Source of the DNA: Ascidiaceihabitans donghaensis
Lineage (GTDB): Bacteria > Pseudomonadota > Alphaproteobacteria > Rhodobacterales > Rhodobacteraceae
Direction of reading: 5' to 3'
DNA length: 64,000 bases
Assembly: GCF_900302465.1 (NCBI RefSeq)
Contig: NZ_OMOR01000001.1
Location: 62,001-126,000 of the forward strand
Below, one piece after another: positions 26,166-34,991 of the stretch (position 1 is its first letter; every line of letters begins with the position of its first letter). The notes beneath the pieces were generated by a model that had not been told where the DNA came from, made no database searches, and saw nothing but the letters and a program-made list of their open reading frames with translations. The translations under genes and the position numbers were made by a program.

Positions 26166-27788
26166 GTGCAGCAACTTATAAATGCCTGGACTGGACTGGA
26201 CTTAAGGCGCCAAATCATAGTGGTAGCGGCATCAATCGCTATGTTTTTTGCTATATTGGCTATGTCGCGAATGGTGACAGCCCCAAGTATGACACTACTT
26301 TATGCAGGGCTAGAAAACGGAGCCGCCGGTGACGTAGTGACCGCTTTGGAGCAACGCGGCGCAGCCTTCGAAATCAGAGGCGGGTCAATTTTTGTCGACT
26401 CGAAACAGCGCGATCAATTGAGAATGACATTGGCCAGCGAAGGGCTGCCGGCAAACAGCAGCGGCGGCTATGAATTGTTGGATTCTTTGTCGGGATTTGG
26501 AACAACTTCCCAGATGTTTGACGCGGCTTACTGGCGGGCAAAGGAAGGGGAGTTGGCTCGAACAATTATTGCAAGTTCTCAGTTTTCTATGGCACGCGTT
26601 CACATCGCAACAACTGGGTCCAACCCATTCCAGCGAGGTGTGACACCAAAGGCATCTGTTTCAGTAACATCCAATGGTGGGGATGTGTCTGCCCAACAAG
26701 CAAAAGCGATTCGGTATCTTGTCGCGTCTGCTGTTGCCGGTTTGGCGGCAGAAGACGTTGCAGTCATCGATTCAAAAGGAACACTTATTGGTGCCAGCGA
26801 CGACGCCGTACCGGCCGCTGGCGCAGAAGATAAGGCTCAGGTGCTGAAAGATCGGGTAGAACGACTGCTTGAGGCGCGGGTTGGGTTCGGCAACGCAATC
26901 GTCGAAGTCAGCGTGGACACTGTGACTGAAAGCGAAGCTATTAGAGAGCGCCGCTTTGATCCGGAAAACAGAGTAGCTATCAGCACGGATACAGAACAGC
27001 GAAACAATACCTCGAACGATGCAGGTGGCGCGGGTGTAACAGTCGCATCCAACTTGCCAGATGGTGACGCTGCAGCAGGCAACGACAGTTCTTCTTCGCA
27101 AAACACGGAGAGTCGTGAACGGATAAACTATGAGGTTTCCGAAACGGAACGTGAAATCATCCGGTCGCCAGGTGCAGTAAAGCGGCTAACTGTTGCCGTG
27201 CTGGTCAACGACATCACGAATATTTCGGAAGATGGGCAACCCATCCAAGAGCCTCGATCCGAAGAAGAGCTAGGCGCCTTGGAGGAGCTTGTATCCTCCG
27301 CTGTAGGCTTTGATGAGAGCAGAGGCGACATTATTACCATCAAATCTATGTCCCTACAGTCTATCGCTCCTAGCGGAACAGTTGCCACCACATCAATCAT
27401 GGACCACTTTGCATTGGATGTAATGTCAGCAATTCAAATGGCAGTTCTAGCAATTGTGACGCTGATTTTAGGTCTATTCGTGGTACGCCCTGTCTTAACA
27501 CGGCCGCCACAATCCTTAAGTCCTCCGGCCCCGGCACTAACATCGGATGTAGATGGAAACGTAGAACAAAGCGGACCTGTTTTATCCGGTGAAATAGAGT
27601 CCATAGGTGACTTAGATCTACCTGATTTCTCAATGGATTCCGACATCGGCAGCTTACCCGACATCTCTATGTCAGGTGGCGCAACCGGTGATCCAGTAGA
27701 CAGGCTGCGCGCAATGATAGGCGAGCGCCAAGAAGAAACCGTCGAAATACTTCGCAGTTGGCTCGATGAGAAAGAGGAGAGTGTTTAA
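26166..27788 (+). CDS. fliF: Flagellar MS-ring protein FliF
   Basis: FliF forms the MS ring in the inner membrane, the base on which the rod and export gate are built. It has a membrane segment near the N-terminus, the ring-building repeats (SMTLLYAGLENGAAGDVV, GLPANSSGGYELLD), a second membrane segment about 420-440, and the C-terminal FliG-binding tail (RLRAMIGERQEETVEILRSWL). I favour GTG at 26166 (540 residues) because ACGGAGG lies 5 bases before it; an in-frame ATG at 26151 has no clear ribosome site. FliG, its partner, is not encoded in the window. Confidence 0.94.
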   Translation: MQQLINAWTGLDLRRQIIVVAASIAMFFAILAMSRMVTAPSMTLLYAGLENGAAGDVVTALEQRGAAFEIRGGSIFVDSKQRDQLRMTLASEGLPANSSGGYELLDSLSGFGTTSQMFDAAYWRAKEGELARTIIASSQFSMARVHIATTGSNPFQRGVTPKASVSVTSNGGDVSAQQAKAIRYLVASAVAGLAAEDVAVIDSKGTLIGASDDAVPAAGAEDKAQVLKDRVERLLEARVGFGNAIVEVSVDTVTESEAIRERRFDPENRVAISTDTEQRNNTSNDAGGAGVTVASNLPDGDAAAGNDSSSSQNTESRERINYEVSETEREIIRSPGAVKRLTVAVLVNDITNISEDGQPIQEPRSEEELGALEELVSSAVGFDESRGDIITIKSMSLQSIAPSGTVATTSIMDHFALDVMSAIQMAVLAIVTLILGLFVVRPVLTRPPQSLSPPAPALTSDVDGNVEQSGPVLSGEIESIGDLDLPDFSMDSDIGSLPDISMSGGATGDPVDRLRAMIGERQEETVEILRSWLDEKEESV

Positions 27789-28378
27789 TGTCGATTGCAC
27801 ATCTTTATCAGGATTTTGGACCAAAAACTCTTGGCCGAGACGCCAACATTTCATTGAACGATGTTGAAATTGAAGATCAGAAGCTCGATTCTTTTGAGAA
27901 AGGCTATCAAGCCGGTTGGGACGATGCAGTGAATGCGCAAGTCGCAACAAAGACACGGATAAGTTCTGATCTTGCCAAAAATTTGCAAGAAGTTTCTTTT
28001 TCCTATCACGAAGCAAGAAGCACATTAACCAAGTCTCTGGAGCCTCTATTTTCAGACGTCGTTGCTACTTTGCTGCCCGAAGTTGCACGTCATTCGCTTG
28101 GACCCCATGTGGTCGCCCAACTTACCGACATGGTCCGCGTACAAACTGATCAAGTGATCGAAATTACTGTTTCACCAGTAAACCTGGAAACCATCGAAAC
28201 GTTGATCGAAAACGAACTGGAATCGCCATTCGTCATGGTCCCGGACCCCAATTTGAGTGAAGGACAGGTTTTTTTGCGAATTGGGGTGGAGGAGCGAGAA
28301 ATTGATCTTGACCACGTAATTGAGACTGTTGGCGCTGCCTTTAACAATTTCTTCACTGCAACAGGGCAGGACTCTTGA
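27788..28378 (+). CDS. fliH: Flagellar export ATPase regulator FliH
   Basis: FliH binds FliI and delivers it to the export gate. The 196-residue sequence has the GYQAGWDDA motif near residue 40, a central helix, and the FliH/V-ATPase subunit E-like C-terminal region (EVARHSLGPHVVAQL). It overlaps fliF by one base and precedes fliN. Sequence similarity across this family is low; length and position support the call. Confidence 0.8.
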   Translation: MSIAHLYQDFGPKTLGRDANISLNDVEIEDQKLDSFEKGYQAGWDDAVNAQVATKTRISSDLAKNLQEVSFSYHEARSTLTKSLEPLFSDVVATLLPEVARHSLGPHVVAQLTDMVRVQTDQVIEITVSPVNLETIETLIENELESPFVMVPDPNLSEGQVFLRIGVEEREIDLDHVIETVGAAFNNFFTATGQDS

Positions 28379-28379
28379 T

Positions 28380-28673
28380 ATGAATGATATTCCTGAACCC
28401 AAAACTCTCGCTTCTGACACCAACAACCCTTTCACTTCGGTTCCCATCGAGATCACCGTTTCAGTTGGGAAGGCACGCCCGTTGGTCCGGGATTTGGTGA
28501 TGCTTGGGACGAATGCTGTTTTAACATTGGACAAACGAATAGATGACCCGGTCGATTTGTTTGTCGGAGACAAGCTGATCGCCCGTGGAATGCTGGAAGA
28601 GGATGACAAGTCGGACTCTGGACAGCTTGTCGTGCGCTTGACCGAAATCATAAACTTACAATCTGACTCCTAA
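28380..28673 (+). CDS. fliN: Flagellar switch protein FliN
   Basis: C-ring component, 97 residues, with the SpoA domain (VPIEITVSVGKARPLVRDLVMLGTNAVLTL, DLFVGDKLIARGML). The ATG at 28380 begins one base after the fliH stop; the frame is open upstream, but that lies within fliH. FliM and FliG, the other switch proteins, are not encoded here. Confidence 0.92.
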   Translation: MNDIPEPKTLASDTNNPFTSVPIEITVSVGKARPLVRDLVMLGTNAVLTLDKRIDDPVDLFVGDKLIARGMLEEDDKSDSGQLVVRLTEIINLQSDS

Positions 28674-28680
28674 AAATCAG

Positions 28681-29406
28681 ATGCATCGTCTCTTTCTGAT
28701 CATCGCATTAACCATGATTTGGCCGAGCGTCTCGCTGGCGCAAGACCTTTCGGTGTCTTTGGGAGATGATGGGTCGATAAGCGCTAGAACACTACAGCTC
28801 TTTGCCTTGATAACCGTTTTAAGCCTGGCACCCGGGTTGGCAATAATGGTTACGTGTTTCCCGTTTTTAGTAACCGTACTGTCTATCTTACGGCAAGCGA
28901 TCGGCCTTCAGGCATCACCGCCAAATATGATGATCGTAAGTCTTGCACTGTTTCTAACCTATTTCATAATGGAACCGGTTTTCAACGAAGCGTGGGTTAA
29001 TGGTCTACAACCTCTTACAAACGAACAAATCGACGCTGAAACGGCATTCGTGCGCACTTTGGAACCATTCCGCGTGTTCATGGCGGCGCGTTTAGATCCT
29101 GATACCTTTATGGCAATGGCGGACCTTCGGCCCGATACCCAAGGCCAAGAACTATCCCCGGAAGCGCCGATATCTGTGCTTATCCCAAGTTTTCTGTTAT
29201 CGGAAATATCACGGGCATTCCAAATCGGTTTTTTGATTTTCTTGCCGTTCTTGATTATCGATTTGGTCGCGGCAGCAGTACTGATGTCGATGGGCATGAT
29301 GATGGTCCCACCCGCAATCGTTTCACTACCCTTTAAGTTGGCTTTTTTTGTAGTTGCCGACGGGTGGAGCTTGATTGCAGGCAGTCTTGTTCGAAGTTAC
29401 TTCTAG
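28681..29406 (+). CDS. fliP: Flagellar export gate protein FliP
   Basis: Inner-membrane subunit that opens the FliPQR export channel. The 241-residue precursor has a signal peptide cleaved near SLA (residue 20) and four hydrophobic segments, with TVLSILRQAIGLQASPPNMMIVSLALFL split over the conserved N-terminal region and a typical C-terminus. It is the last gene of the fliF operon and ends 5 bases from the convergent gmd. Confidence 0.95.
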   Translation: MHRLFLIIALTMIWPSVSLAQDLSVSLGDDGSISARTLQLFALITVLSLAPGLAIMVTCFPFLVTVLSILRQAIGLQASPPNMMIVSLALFLTYFIMEPVFNEAWVNGLQPLTNEQIDAETAFVRTLEPFRVFMAARLDPDTFMAMADLRPDTQGQELSPEAPISVLIPSFLLSEISRAFQIGFLIFLPFLIIDLVAAAVLMSMGMMMVPPAIVSLPFKLAFFVVADGWSLIAGSLVRSYF

Positions 29407-29411
29407 CGGGA

Positions 29412-30530
29412 CTATTTTTCAGTACTCAACGCCGCATTATACCCATGTGCACGCAATAACGCGCTTTGCTTCGCGATACGCAGATCTTCCGAAACCATTT
29501 CCACACACATCTCATGTGTCGATATTTCGGGCACCCATCCCAGTTTTTCTTTCGCCTTTGACGGATCGCCCAAGAGGGTTTCGACCTCTGCCGGCCGGAA
29601 ATATCGTGGATCAATCCGCAAAATCACATCACCCACGCTAAGCTTGGGTGCCTGATCACCTTCGATTTTTTCAACAATACCAATTTCGTCAACGCCACTC
29701 CCTTCGTATCGCAATGTAATACCAAGTTCGGCAGCGGACCATTCAATGAACTGACGCACAGAGTATTGCTTGCCGGTTGCAATTACAAAATCGTCCGGTT
29801 CGTCTTGCTGCAGCATCATCCATTGCATCCGGACATAGTCTTTAGCATGCCCCCAATCACGCAATGCATCAATGTTTCCCATGTATAAACAAGGTTCTAA
29901 CCCAAGTGCGATATTGCACAGTGATCGCGTGATTTTACGGGTTACAAAAGTCTCACCACGGCGCGGGCTTTCATGGTTGAACAGAATTCCGTTGCACGCA
30001 TACATGCCATAGGCTTCACGATAGTTTACCGTCATCCAATAGCTGTACAATTTCGCTACTGCGTAGGGGCTTCGCGGATAGAACGGTGTCGTTTCACGTT
30101 GAGGCGTCTCCTGAACGAGGCCGTACAATTCAGAAGTCGACGCCTGATAAAACCGTGTCGTCTTTTCTAAGCCCAACAACCTGATCGCTTCCAAAATCCG
30201 TAATGTGCCCAAGCCGCTGACATCCGCCGTGTATTCCGGGCTTTCAAAACTAACGGCGACGTGGCTTTGCGCCCCAAGATTGTAAACTTCATCAGGTTGT
30301 ACCTGTTCAATAATACGCGTCAGATTTGAGGAATCTGTTAGATCCCCATAGTGCAACTTCAGCCGCGCATCCGGTACGTGGGGATCTTCAAAAATGTGGT
30401 CTATGCGCTGTGTGTTAAACGAAGATGACCGACGCTTGATCCCATGCACTTCGTACCCTTTGGCCAGAAGAAACTCGGCCAGATAGGACCCATCTTGACC
30501 TGTGATGCCGGTAATCAGTGCTTTTTTCAT
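29412..30530 (-). CDS. gmd: GDP-mannose 4,6-dehydratase
   Basis: Converts GDP-mannose to GDP-4-keto-6-deoxymannose, the precursor of GDP-fucose, rhamnose and related deoxysugars for surface glycans. The 372 residues show the NADP motif [12 protein letters not shown] (8-19), the catalytic STSELYG with Glu134, and the YxxxK pair Tyr156/Lys160. No reductase or epimerase for the keto product follows, so the sugar finally made cannot be told here. It borders the flagellar block convergently. Confidence 0.95.
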   Translation of the reverse strand: MKKALITGITGQDGSYLAEFLLAKGYEVHGIKRRSSSFNTQRIDHIFEDPHVPDARLKLHYGDLTDSSNLTRIIEQVQPDEVYNLGAQSHVAVSFESPEYTADVSGLGTLRILEAIRLLGLEKTTRFYQASTSELYGLVQETPQRETTPFYPRSPYAVAKLYSYWMTVNYREAYGMYACNGILFNHESPRRGETFVTRKITRSLCNIALGLEPCLYMGNIDALRDWGHAKDYVRMQWMMLQQDEPDDFVIATGKQYSVRQFIEWSAAELGITLRYEGSGVDEIGIVEKIEGDQAPKLSVGDVILRIDPRYFRPAEVETLLGDPSKAKEKLGWVPEISTHEMCVEMVSEDLRIAKQSALLRAHGYNAALSTEK

Positions 30531-30790
30531 CGGTGCGCCCTTTGTGTTTCCATTCTACCTAAAACCAACAGGACCCACCTGCAATAGTTAGCTATCACTG
30601 GTTCACGTTGCGAAATCCTCATTGAAAAGAAGGTGCTTGGCGTTCTGATACCCGGATGCGTCGAGACCACAAAGGGCGCCATCCCGCAGGGGGAAAGCGA
30701 TCTGAAAATTTCCCTTTGTTTTGGCAGGATTGCTCACTAATCTAATTCACGAGCCCAAAGTAAGGGCCAAGTCCAAGGTGGGAGAATTCA

Positions 30791-31132
30791 ATGGGCAAGA
30801 GAGATGACTTGATCGCGCAGTACGCCGACGATCTGAAAAACAAATGTGGCATGGCACCTGATATGGATCTGCTAACGAAGGTTACAATTGGTTGTGGGCC
30901 GGCCATCTACAATGCCGACGCATCAACCGTTGCGGGCAGCCAAGCCTCAGAGCTTGAAACAGTCAAAGAGAACTTCTTAAAGAAAAAGCTTGGCCTCGCC
31001 GATGGTCCGGAACTGATGGATGCGATCAACAAAGTGATTGAAATCTACGGCAAATCCGAACGCAACAAATATCGGGCTGTCGTCTACTACATGCTGACGA
31101 AGCACTTCGGCAAAGAATCCGTTTACGGCTAA
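30791..31132 (+). CDS. DUF2853 family protein
   Basis: Small soluble protein of 113 residues that fits DUF2853: starts with KRDDLIAQYADDLKNKCG, has VTIGCGPAIYNADASTVAG and ends YYMLTKHFGKESVY. Function is unknown. It has a good ribosome site (GTGGGAGAA), and a strong terminator lies 19 bases after its stop, so it is probably transcribed alone. The 260-base gap before it holds divergent promoters for gmd and this gene, without a recognisable motif. Confidence 0.85.
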   Translation: MGKRDDLIAQYADDLKNKCGMAPDMDLLTKVTIGCGPAIYNADASTVAGSQASELETVKENFLKKKLGLADGPELMDAINKVIEIYGKSERNKYRAVVYYMLTKHFGKESVYG

Positions 31133-31151
31133 TCATCTGATTACGCTTATT

Positions 31152-31183
31152 AAAGATCCGCTTGGTTAAGCGGATCTTTTTTT
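31152..31183 (+). terminator. Strong intrinsic terminator after the DUF2853 gene
   Basis: A perfect 12-bp stem, AAAGATCCGCTT (31152-31163) with AAGCGGATCTTT (31168-31179), four-base loop GGTT, then a T run through 31183. It is the best terminator in the window. Confidence 0.92.
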
Positions 31184-31316
31184 ATTGAATACGCTTTGAT
31201 GCACTCAAAAATTGCATTTTTCCAAGTGGGGTGGTAAGCATATTTATCCGGCCAGTATGGCTAGAACCGAATTTTGTAACGTGTGTGGTGGCTATGGGAG
31301 CACGCGGGGTGATCAA

Positions 31317-31346
31317 GGGTTCTGGCGTAGCGCCAGAACCCTTTTT
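31317..31346 (+). terminator. Second terminator hairpin, possibly for an intergenic small RNA
   Basis: An 11-bp perfect stem GGGTTCTGGCG (31317-31327) / CGCCAGAACCC (31331-31341), loop TAG, followed by TTTTT. Its T run is on the plus strand, but the only upstream gene already has a terminator 140 bases earlier. It could end a small RNA, or act less well on the minus strand for the EVE gene. Confidence 0.75.
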
Positions 31347-31420
31347 CATTTTCAAATTTAATCTACAGCCCGTCAGCAATATCAATGTCAAAGGCGTTGA
31401 TGCGCTTTTCTAACCTGAAA

Positions 31421-31840
31421 TCAGGGCGAAATTCCCGCCAGCTCGCATACAATTTTCCATTCAGATTCTTGAACAGGCTGCACAGACAAGCGCGAATTTT
31501 TTACCAAAATCATGCCGTCCAACCGTCTGTCCGCTTTGATCATGTCTAATGATACTGAATGCACAACGGGCTTGACCGCCCTGATGTCCACGCAGTCCCA
31601 GCGTTCGTCATCCGTTGTGCTGTCTGGGTGGGCCGTGGCGCAAACTTCGATGATCCCGACAATCGCCTTCTCTTTTTGGGAATGGTAAAAGAACCCAAGA
31701 TCACCGATCTTCATATCGCGCATGAAGTTTCGGGCCTGATAATTTCTGACTCCGTCCCATTCTTCACCCGCACTTCCCTTGGCAACCTGTTGATCCCAGC
31801 TCCAGGTTGACGGTTCAGATTTGAACAACCAGTAGGCCAT
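31421..31840 (-). CDS. EVE domain-containing protein
   Basis: A 139-residue EVE-fold protein (PUA-like), a family thought to bind modified nucleobases in RNA or DNA. Features are AYWLFKSEPSTWSWDQ at the start, WDGVRNYQARNFMRDMK, and LGFFYHSQKEKAIVGI, which hold the binding-pocket residues. The ATG at 31840 overlaps the YciI-family stop by one base; an in-frame start seven codons upstream is less likely. It is the last gene of the tsaD-gpsA-yciI-EVE run. Confidence 0.88.
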   Translation of the reverse strand: MAYWLFKSEPSTWSWDQQVAKGSAGEEWDGVRNYQARNFMRDMKIGDLGFFYHSQKEKAIVGIIEVCATAHPDSTTDDERWDCVDIRAVKPVVHSVSLDMIKADRRLDGMILVKNSRLSVQPVQESEWKIVCELAGISP

Positions 31841-32112
31841 CACCCAATCACCTTGTTCCACGGCATAAGGGTGACTTCACGGAACAAACCCGCCTGACCG
31901 TAAGGATCGCCCGCAACCCATTGGTTGGCCGCGTCCATATCCGGAACATCCAGCACGATCAGCGATCCACACATGTCGCCCGCCTCGTCCAAGAATGGGC
32001 CGGCCTGAACCACCGCATCAGAACTTTTCAGATATGCAACATGCGCATCCCGATTGGCTTTTCGCACATCAAGCGCACCCTTTTTGTCGTAAGCCATCAA
32101 AGCAACCAGCAT
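31840..32112 (-). CDS. YciI family protein
   Basis: A 90-residue ferredoxin-like fold protein of the YciI family, with the sequence HVAYLKSSDAVVQAGPFLDEAG and the DPYGQAGLF motif near the C-terminus. Substrate is unknown; some relatives have dehydrochlorinase-like activity. An AAAGGAGG site precedes the ATG. It lies between gpsA (2-base gap) and the EVE gene (1-base overlap), an order common in alphaproteobacteria. Confidence 0.9.
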   Translation of the reverse strand: MLVALMAYDKKGALDVRKANRDAHVAYLKSSDAVVQAGPFLDEAGDMCGSLIVLDVPDMDAANQWVAGDPYGQAGLFREVTLMPWNKVIG

Positions 32113-32113
32113 A

Positions 32114-33067
32114 TTATTCCTCCTTTAAGGGACGTGATAGCAGATGCTCAATTGCGGATTGCACATCTGCTTTTTTCTCTACCAAACGTGCCACAGTCTG
32201 TGTGATCGGCATGTCCAGATTTTGGTGCAAAGCAATTTTCTTCATCGCAAGCGCAGTGCTTGCACCTTCAACCGTCGTGTTTGGATCAAACGACTGCCCG
32301 GACCCAAGCGCAACACCAAACTGATAATTCCGTGACCCTTCCGACGTGCAGGTCAAAGCCAAATCGCCAAAGCCTGACAAGCCAGAAAGTGTTGCAGAAT
32401 CCGCACCGTGTTGAACAGCAAAACGTGTCATTTCTGCAAATCCGCGCGTCATAAGCGCCGCACGGGCGCTGTGTCCAAGGCCTGCACCAATAGCGACACC
32501 GCAAGCGATCGCCATCACATTCTTCAATGCCCCACCCAATTCAGCACCCTTGGTATCCGTCGTTCGGTACAAGCGTAAAACAGGTGTAGACAGCTGTTTT
32601 TGCAATGTTCTGCCAACACCTTTGTCAGCACAGGCAAGCGTTAAAGCGGTCGGCAAACCGACTGCAAGATCGGCTGCAAAACTTGGGCCCGTTAGGACGG
32701 CGGGGATTGCAGTAGAAACAGAAGCCGCAATGGTGTCGCAAGCGCCCAACCCTGTTTCTCTATCAATTCCCTTACAGCAGGCCACAAGGTATTTGCCGGC
32801 GAACAAGTCTCGGTTTGCCGTTAACACGCCAGACAGTTTCTGAGCTGGAACCGCCAGCAAAACCGTTTGCGCATCTTGCAACGTCGCGGTGACAGTCAAA
32901 GGGTCGGGGAAATTTGCCCCGGGCAAGCGCCTTGTGTTGCGACGCGTGGCCTGCATTTCGGCAATGTGCTGCGGGTCACGCGCCCAAAGCGACACAGGAC
33001 CTTTTCGCCCAAGAGAAATTGCCAAGCTTGTTCCAAATGCACCCGCGCCAACCACCAGAATGCTCAC
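32114..33067 (-). CDS. gpsA: NAD(P)-dependent glycerol-3-phosphate dehydrogenase
   Basis: Reduces dihydroxyacetone phosphate to sn-glycerol-3-phosphate for phospholipid synthesis. The 317 residues contain the N-terminal nucleotide motif [11 protein letters not shown] (6-16) and the catalytic [12 protein letters not shown] with its lysine. The start overlaps the tsaD stop by four bases (ATGA), so translation is coupled to tsaD. Confidence 0.95.
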   Translation of the reverse strand: MSILVVGAGAFGTSLAISLGRKGPVSLWARDPQHIAEMQATRRNTRRLPGANFPDPLTVTATLQDAQTVLLAVPAQKLSGVLTANRDLFAGKYLVACCKGIDRETGLGACDTIAASVSTAIPAVLTGPSFAADLAVGLPTALTLACADKGVGRTLQKQLSTPVLRLYRTTDTKGAELGGALKNVMAIACGVAIGAGLGHSARAALMTRGFAEMTRFAVQHGADSATLSGLSGFGDLALTCTSEGSRNYQFGVALGSGQSFDPNTTVEGASTALAMKKIALHQNLDMPITQTVARLVEKKADVQSAIEHLLSRPLKEE

Positions 33068-34161
33068 GCCTTGGCCCCCTTTTTACCGCTTCCCAACATC
33101 GCAGGGCTGGATTTATCCAAAGGCCACCGCGGACGCGCAGACAAATCAAAGCCATCCGCGTCCCGATCCGGCATTTGCGCCAGTGCCGCGTAAGCAATCA
33201 TCGCAGCGTTGTCCGTGCAAAGACGCAACGGCGGTGCCACAAATTGAACACTCAACTGCGTACAAACAGTCTCTAAAGCGGACCGAATAGATGCGTTTGC
33301 TGCAACACCACCTGCAACACATAACGTGGGCCGCGCAGGGTTTAGCTCCAGATACGAGATCAAAGCGCGTCTGGATTTTTCCGCCAGTACATCTGCAACA
33401 GCGACCTGAAAGCTGGCCGCAAGATCAGATTGATCCGTCCCGGTTAGGCCACCTTGCTGTGCAATAACGCCATCACGCGCCCGAAGGGTCGCTGTCTTCA
33501 AGCCTGAAAACGACAAATCGCATCCGGGCCGATCCAACAATGGACGCGGCAGCGCAAAACGTCGGGGGTTACCCGCTTTTGCGCATGTTTCGATGGCAGG
33601 TCCGCCAGGTTGCGGCAAACCGATCAATCGGGCCACTTTGTCAAAAGCTTCCCCGGGCGCATCGTCAATCGTGCCCCCCAGACGGCGAAACGTGCTTGCA
33701 TCCTCAACGATCAAAAACTGACAGTGCCCTCCTGACACCAAAAGCATCACATAGGGAAACGCGACATTATCAGTCAGTCTTGGCGTCAGGGCATGACCTG
33801 CAAGGTGATTGACCCCGTAAAGGGGTAAACCCGTCGCGGCACTTAGCCCCTTGGCCAGCATAACCCCAGACACAACGCCACCAATCAGACCCGGCCCGGC
33901 CGTGACGCCAATTGCATCAATCTGCGACAATTCAAGGTTTGCATCGGTCAAAGCCTGCTTCACGCTTACATCAAGCTTCTCAACATGGGCCCGCGCAGCG
34001 ATTTCCGGCACAACACCCCCAAAGGCAGCGTGCAGTTCTGTTTGTCCAACCACAACAGACGATACGACCGTCGCAGCCCCGCCTGGAACACCACGCACAA
34101 CGGCCGCAGCAGTATCATCGCAACTGCTTTCGATGCCTAAAATGTTGATGTCATGTGCCAA
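33064..34161 (-). CDS. tsaD: tRNA N6-adenosine threonylcarbamoyltransferase TsaD
   Basis: Transfers threonylcarbamoyl to A37 of ANN-reading tRNAs, together with TsaB and TsaE. The 365 residues show the ASKHA-fold start [14 protein letters not shown], the metal-binding HLAGH pair, and C-terminal [10 protein letters not shown]. The only start that keeps the conserved N-terminus is TTG at 34161. tsaE is encoded 12 kb away at 46243; tsaB is not here. Confidence 0.95.
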   Translation of the reverse strand: MAHDINILGIESSCDDTAAAVVRGVPGGAATVVSSVVVGQTELHAAFGGVVPEIAARAHVEKLDVSVKQALTDANLELSQIDAIGVTAGPGLIGGVVSGVMLAKGLSAATGLPLYGVNHLAGHALTPRLTDNVAFPYVMLLVSGGHCQFLIVEDASTFRRLGGTIDDAPGEAFDKVARLIGLPQPGGPAIETCAKAGNPRRFALPRPLLDRPGCDLSFSGLKTATLRARDGVIAQQGGLTGTDQSDLAASFQVAVADVLAEKSRRALISYLELNPARPTLCVAGGVAANASIRSALETVCTQLSVQFVAPPLRLCTDNAAMIAYAALAQMPDRDADGFDLSARPRWPLDKSSPAMLGSGKKGAKA

Positions 34162-34208
34162 ATTGGGTCCATTGCACGCTGTCTAAACAGCCATTAACAT
34201 CGTGCGTC

Positions 34209-34925
34209 GTGGCTAACAATGCAAAGCACCCGCAGGTTTCTCTGCTTTTAACGCGTCCTTCCGACGCTGCACGTGCATTTCTGTCCGATTTACCGGTCGA
34301 AATCACAACACGTGTTGTGCCAATCTTGTCGCCCCTGATGTCCATCAAACCGTTGCACCCAAAGGAACCTGTGGCAAAATGCGCCGTGTTCACATCTGCC
34401 CAAGCTGTTGGTTTTACATCACGCGGCGACGAACGCAGTGCTTTTTGCGTTGGTCAGAAAACAGCAAGCGCTGCGCAAGCGCGTGGATGGCGTGTCATCT
34501 ACACTGCGCACACAGCCGATGACTTGGTCGCATTTCTGAAAACACATACCCCGCAGAACCCTTTGGTTCATTTCGCCGGCGTTCATACACGCGGAGATGT
34601 GGCGCAACGTTTGACAGCAGCTGGAATACCCACGCGACACATCGCGCTTTATGATCAAACTCTACACGACTTGAACATTCAGGCCCGCATCGTCCTTGAC
34701 CGGGAAACGCCTGTTGTAGTTCCCCTGTTCTCACCCCGCACAGCACGGCATTTTGACGCACAGAATCATGGCAAAGCACCTTTGCACATTATCGCTTTAA
34801 GTGCGGCAGTGGCAGAAGCGCTAAACCATACTATCTGTACATCCATAAGCGTTTGTGCGCTTCCCACACGTCAGGACATGGTCAAACAGGTCAAAAAGCG
34901 AGTGCTTTCGATGACCTTGGGTTGA
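34209..34925 (+). CDS. hemD: Uroporphyrinogen-III synthase
   Basis: Cyclises hydroxymethylbilane to uroporphyrinogen III in haem biosynthesis. The 238-residue product begins near the family's LLLTRP motif, has the two-domain HemD layout, and ends in an expected AVAEALN... region. HemD is weakly conserved; the hemY and Mic60-like neighbours support it strongly. The start is uncertain: GTG at 34209 gives normal length, while an upstream GTG at 34155 would overlap the tsaD start. Confidence 0.82.
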   Translation: MANNAKHPQVSLLLTRPSDAARAFLSDLPVEITTRVVPILSPLMSIKPLHPKEPVAKCAVFTSAQAVGFTSRGDERSAFCVGQKTASAAQARGWRVIYTAHTADDLVAFLKTHTPQNPLVHFAGVHTRGDVAQRLTAAGIPTRHIALYDQTLHDLNIQARIVLDRETPVVVPLFSPRTARHFDAQNHGKAPLHIIALSAAVAEALNHTICTSISVCALPTRQDMVKQVKKRVLSMTLG

Positions 34926-34991
34926 GCCTAGAGTGGGCGGTGCGTAGACTGCAAAAAAGTGCGCGTGTTGAAGAATCTGGAAGGTGTGAAA

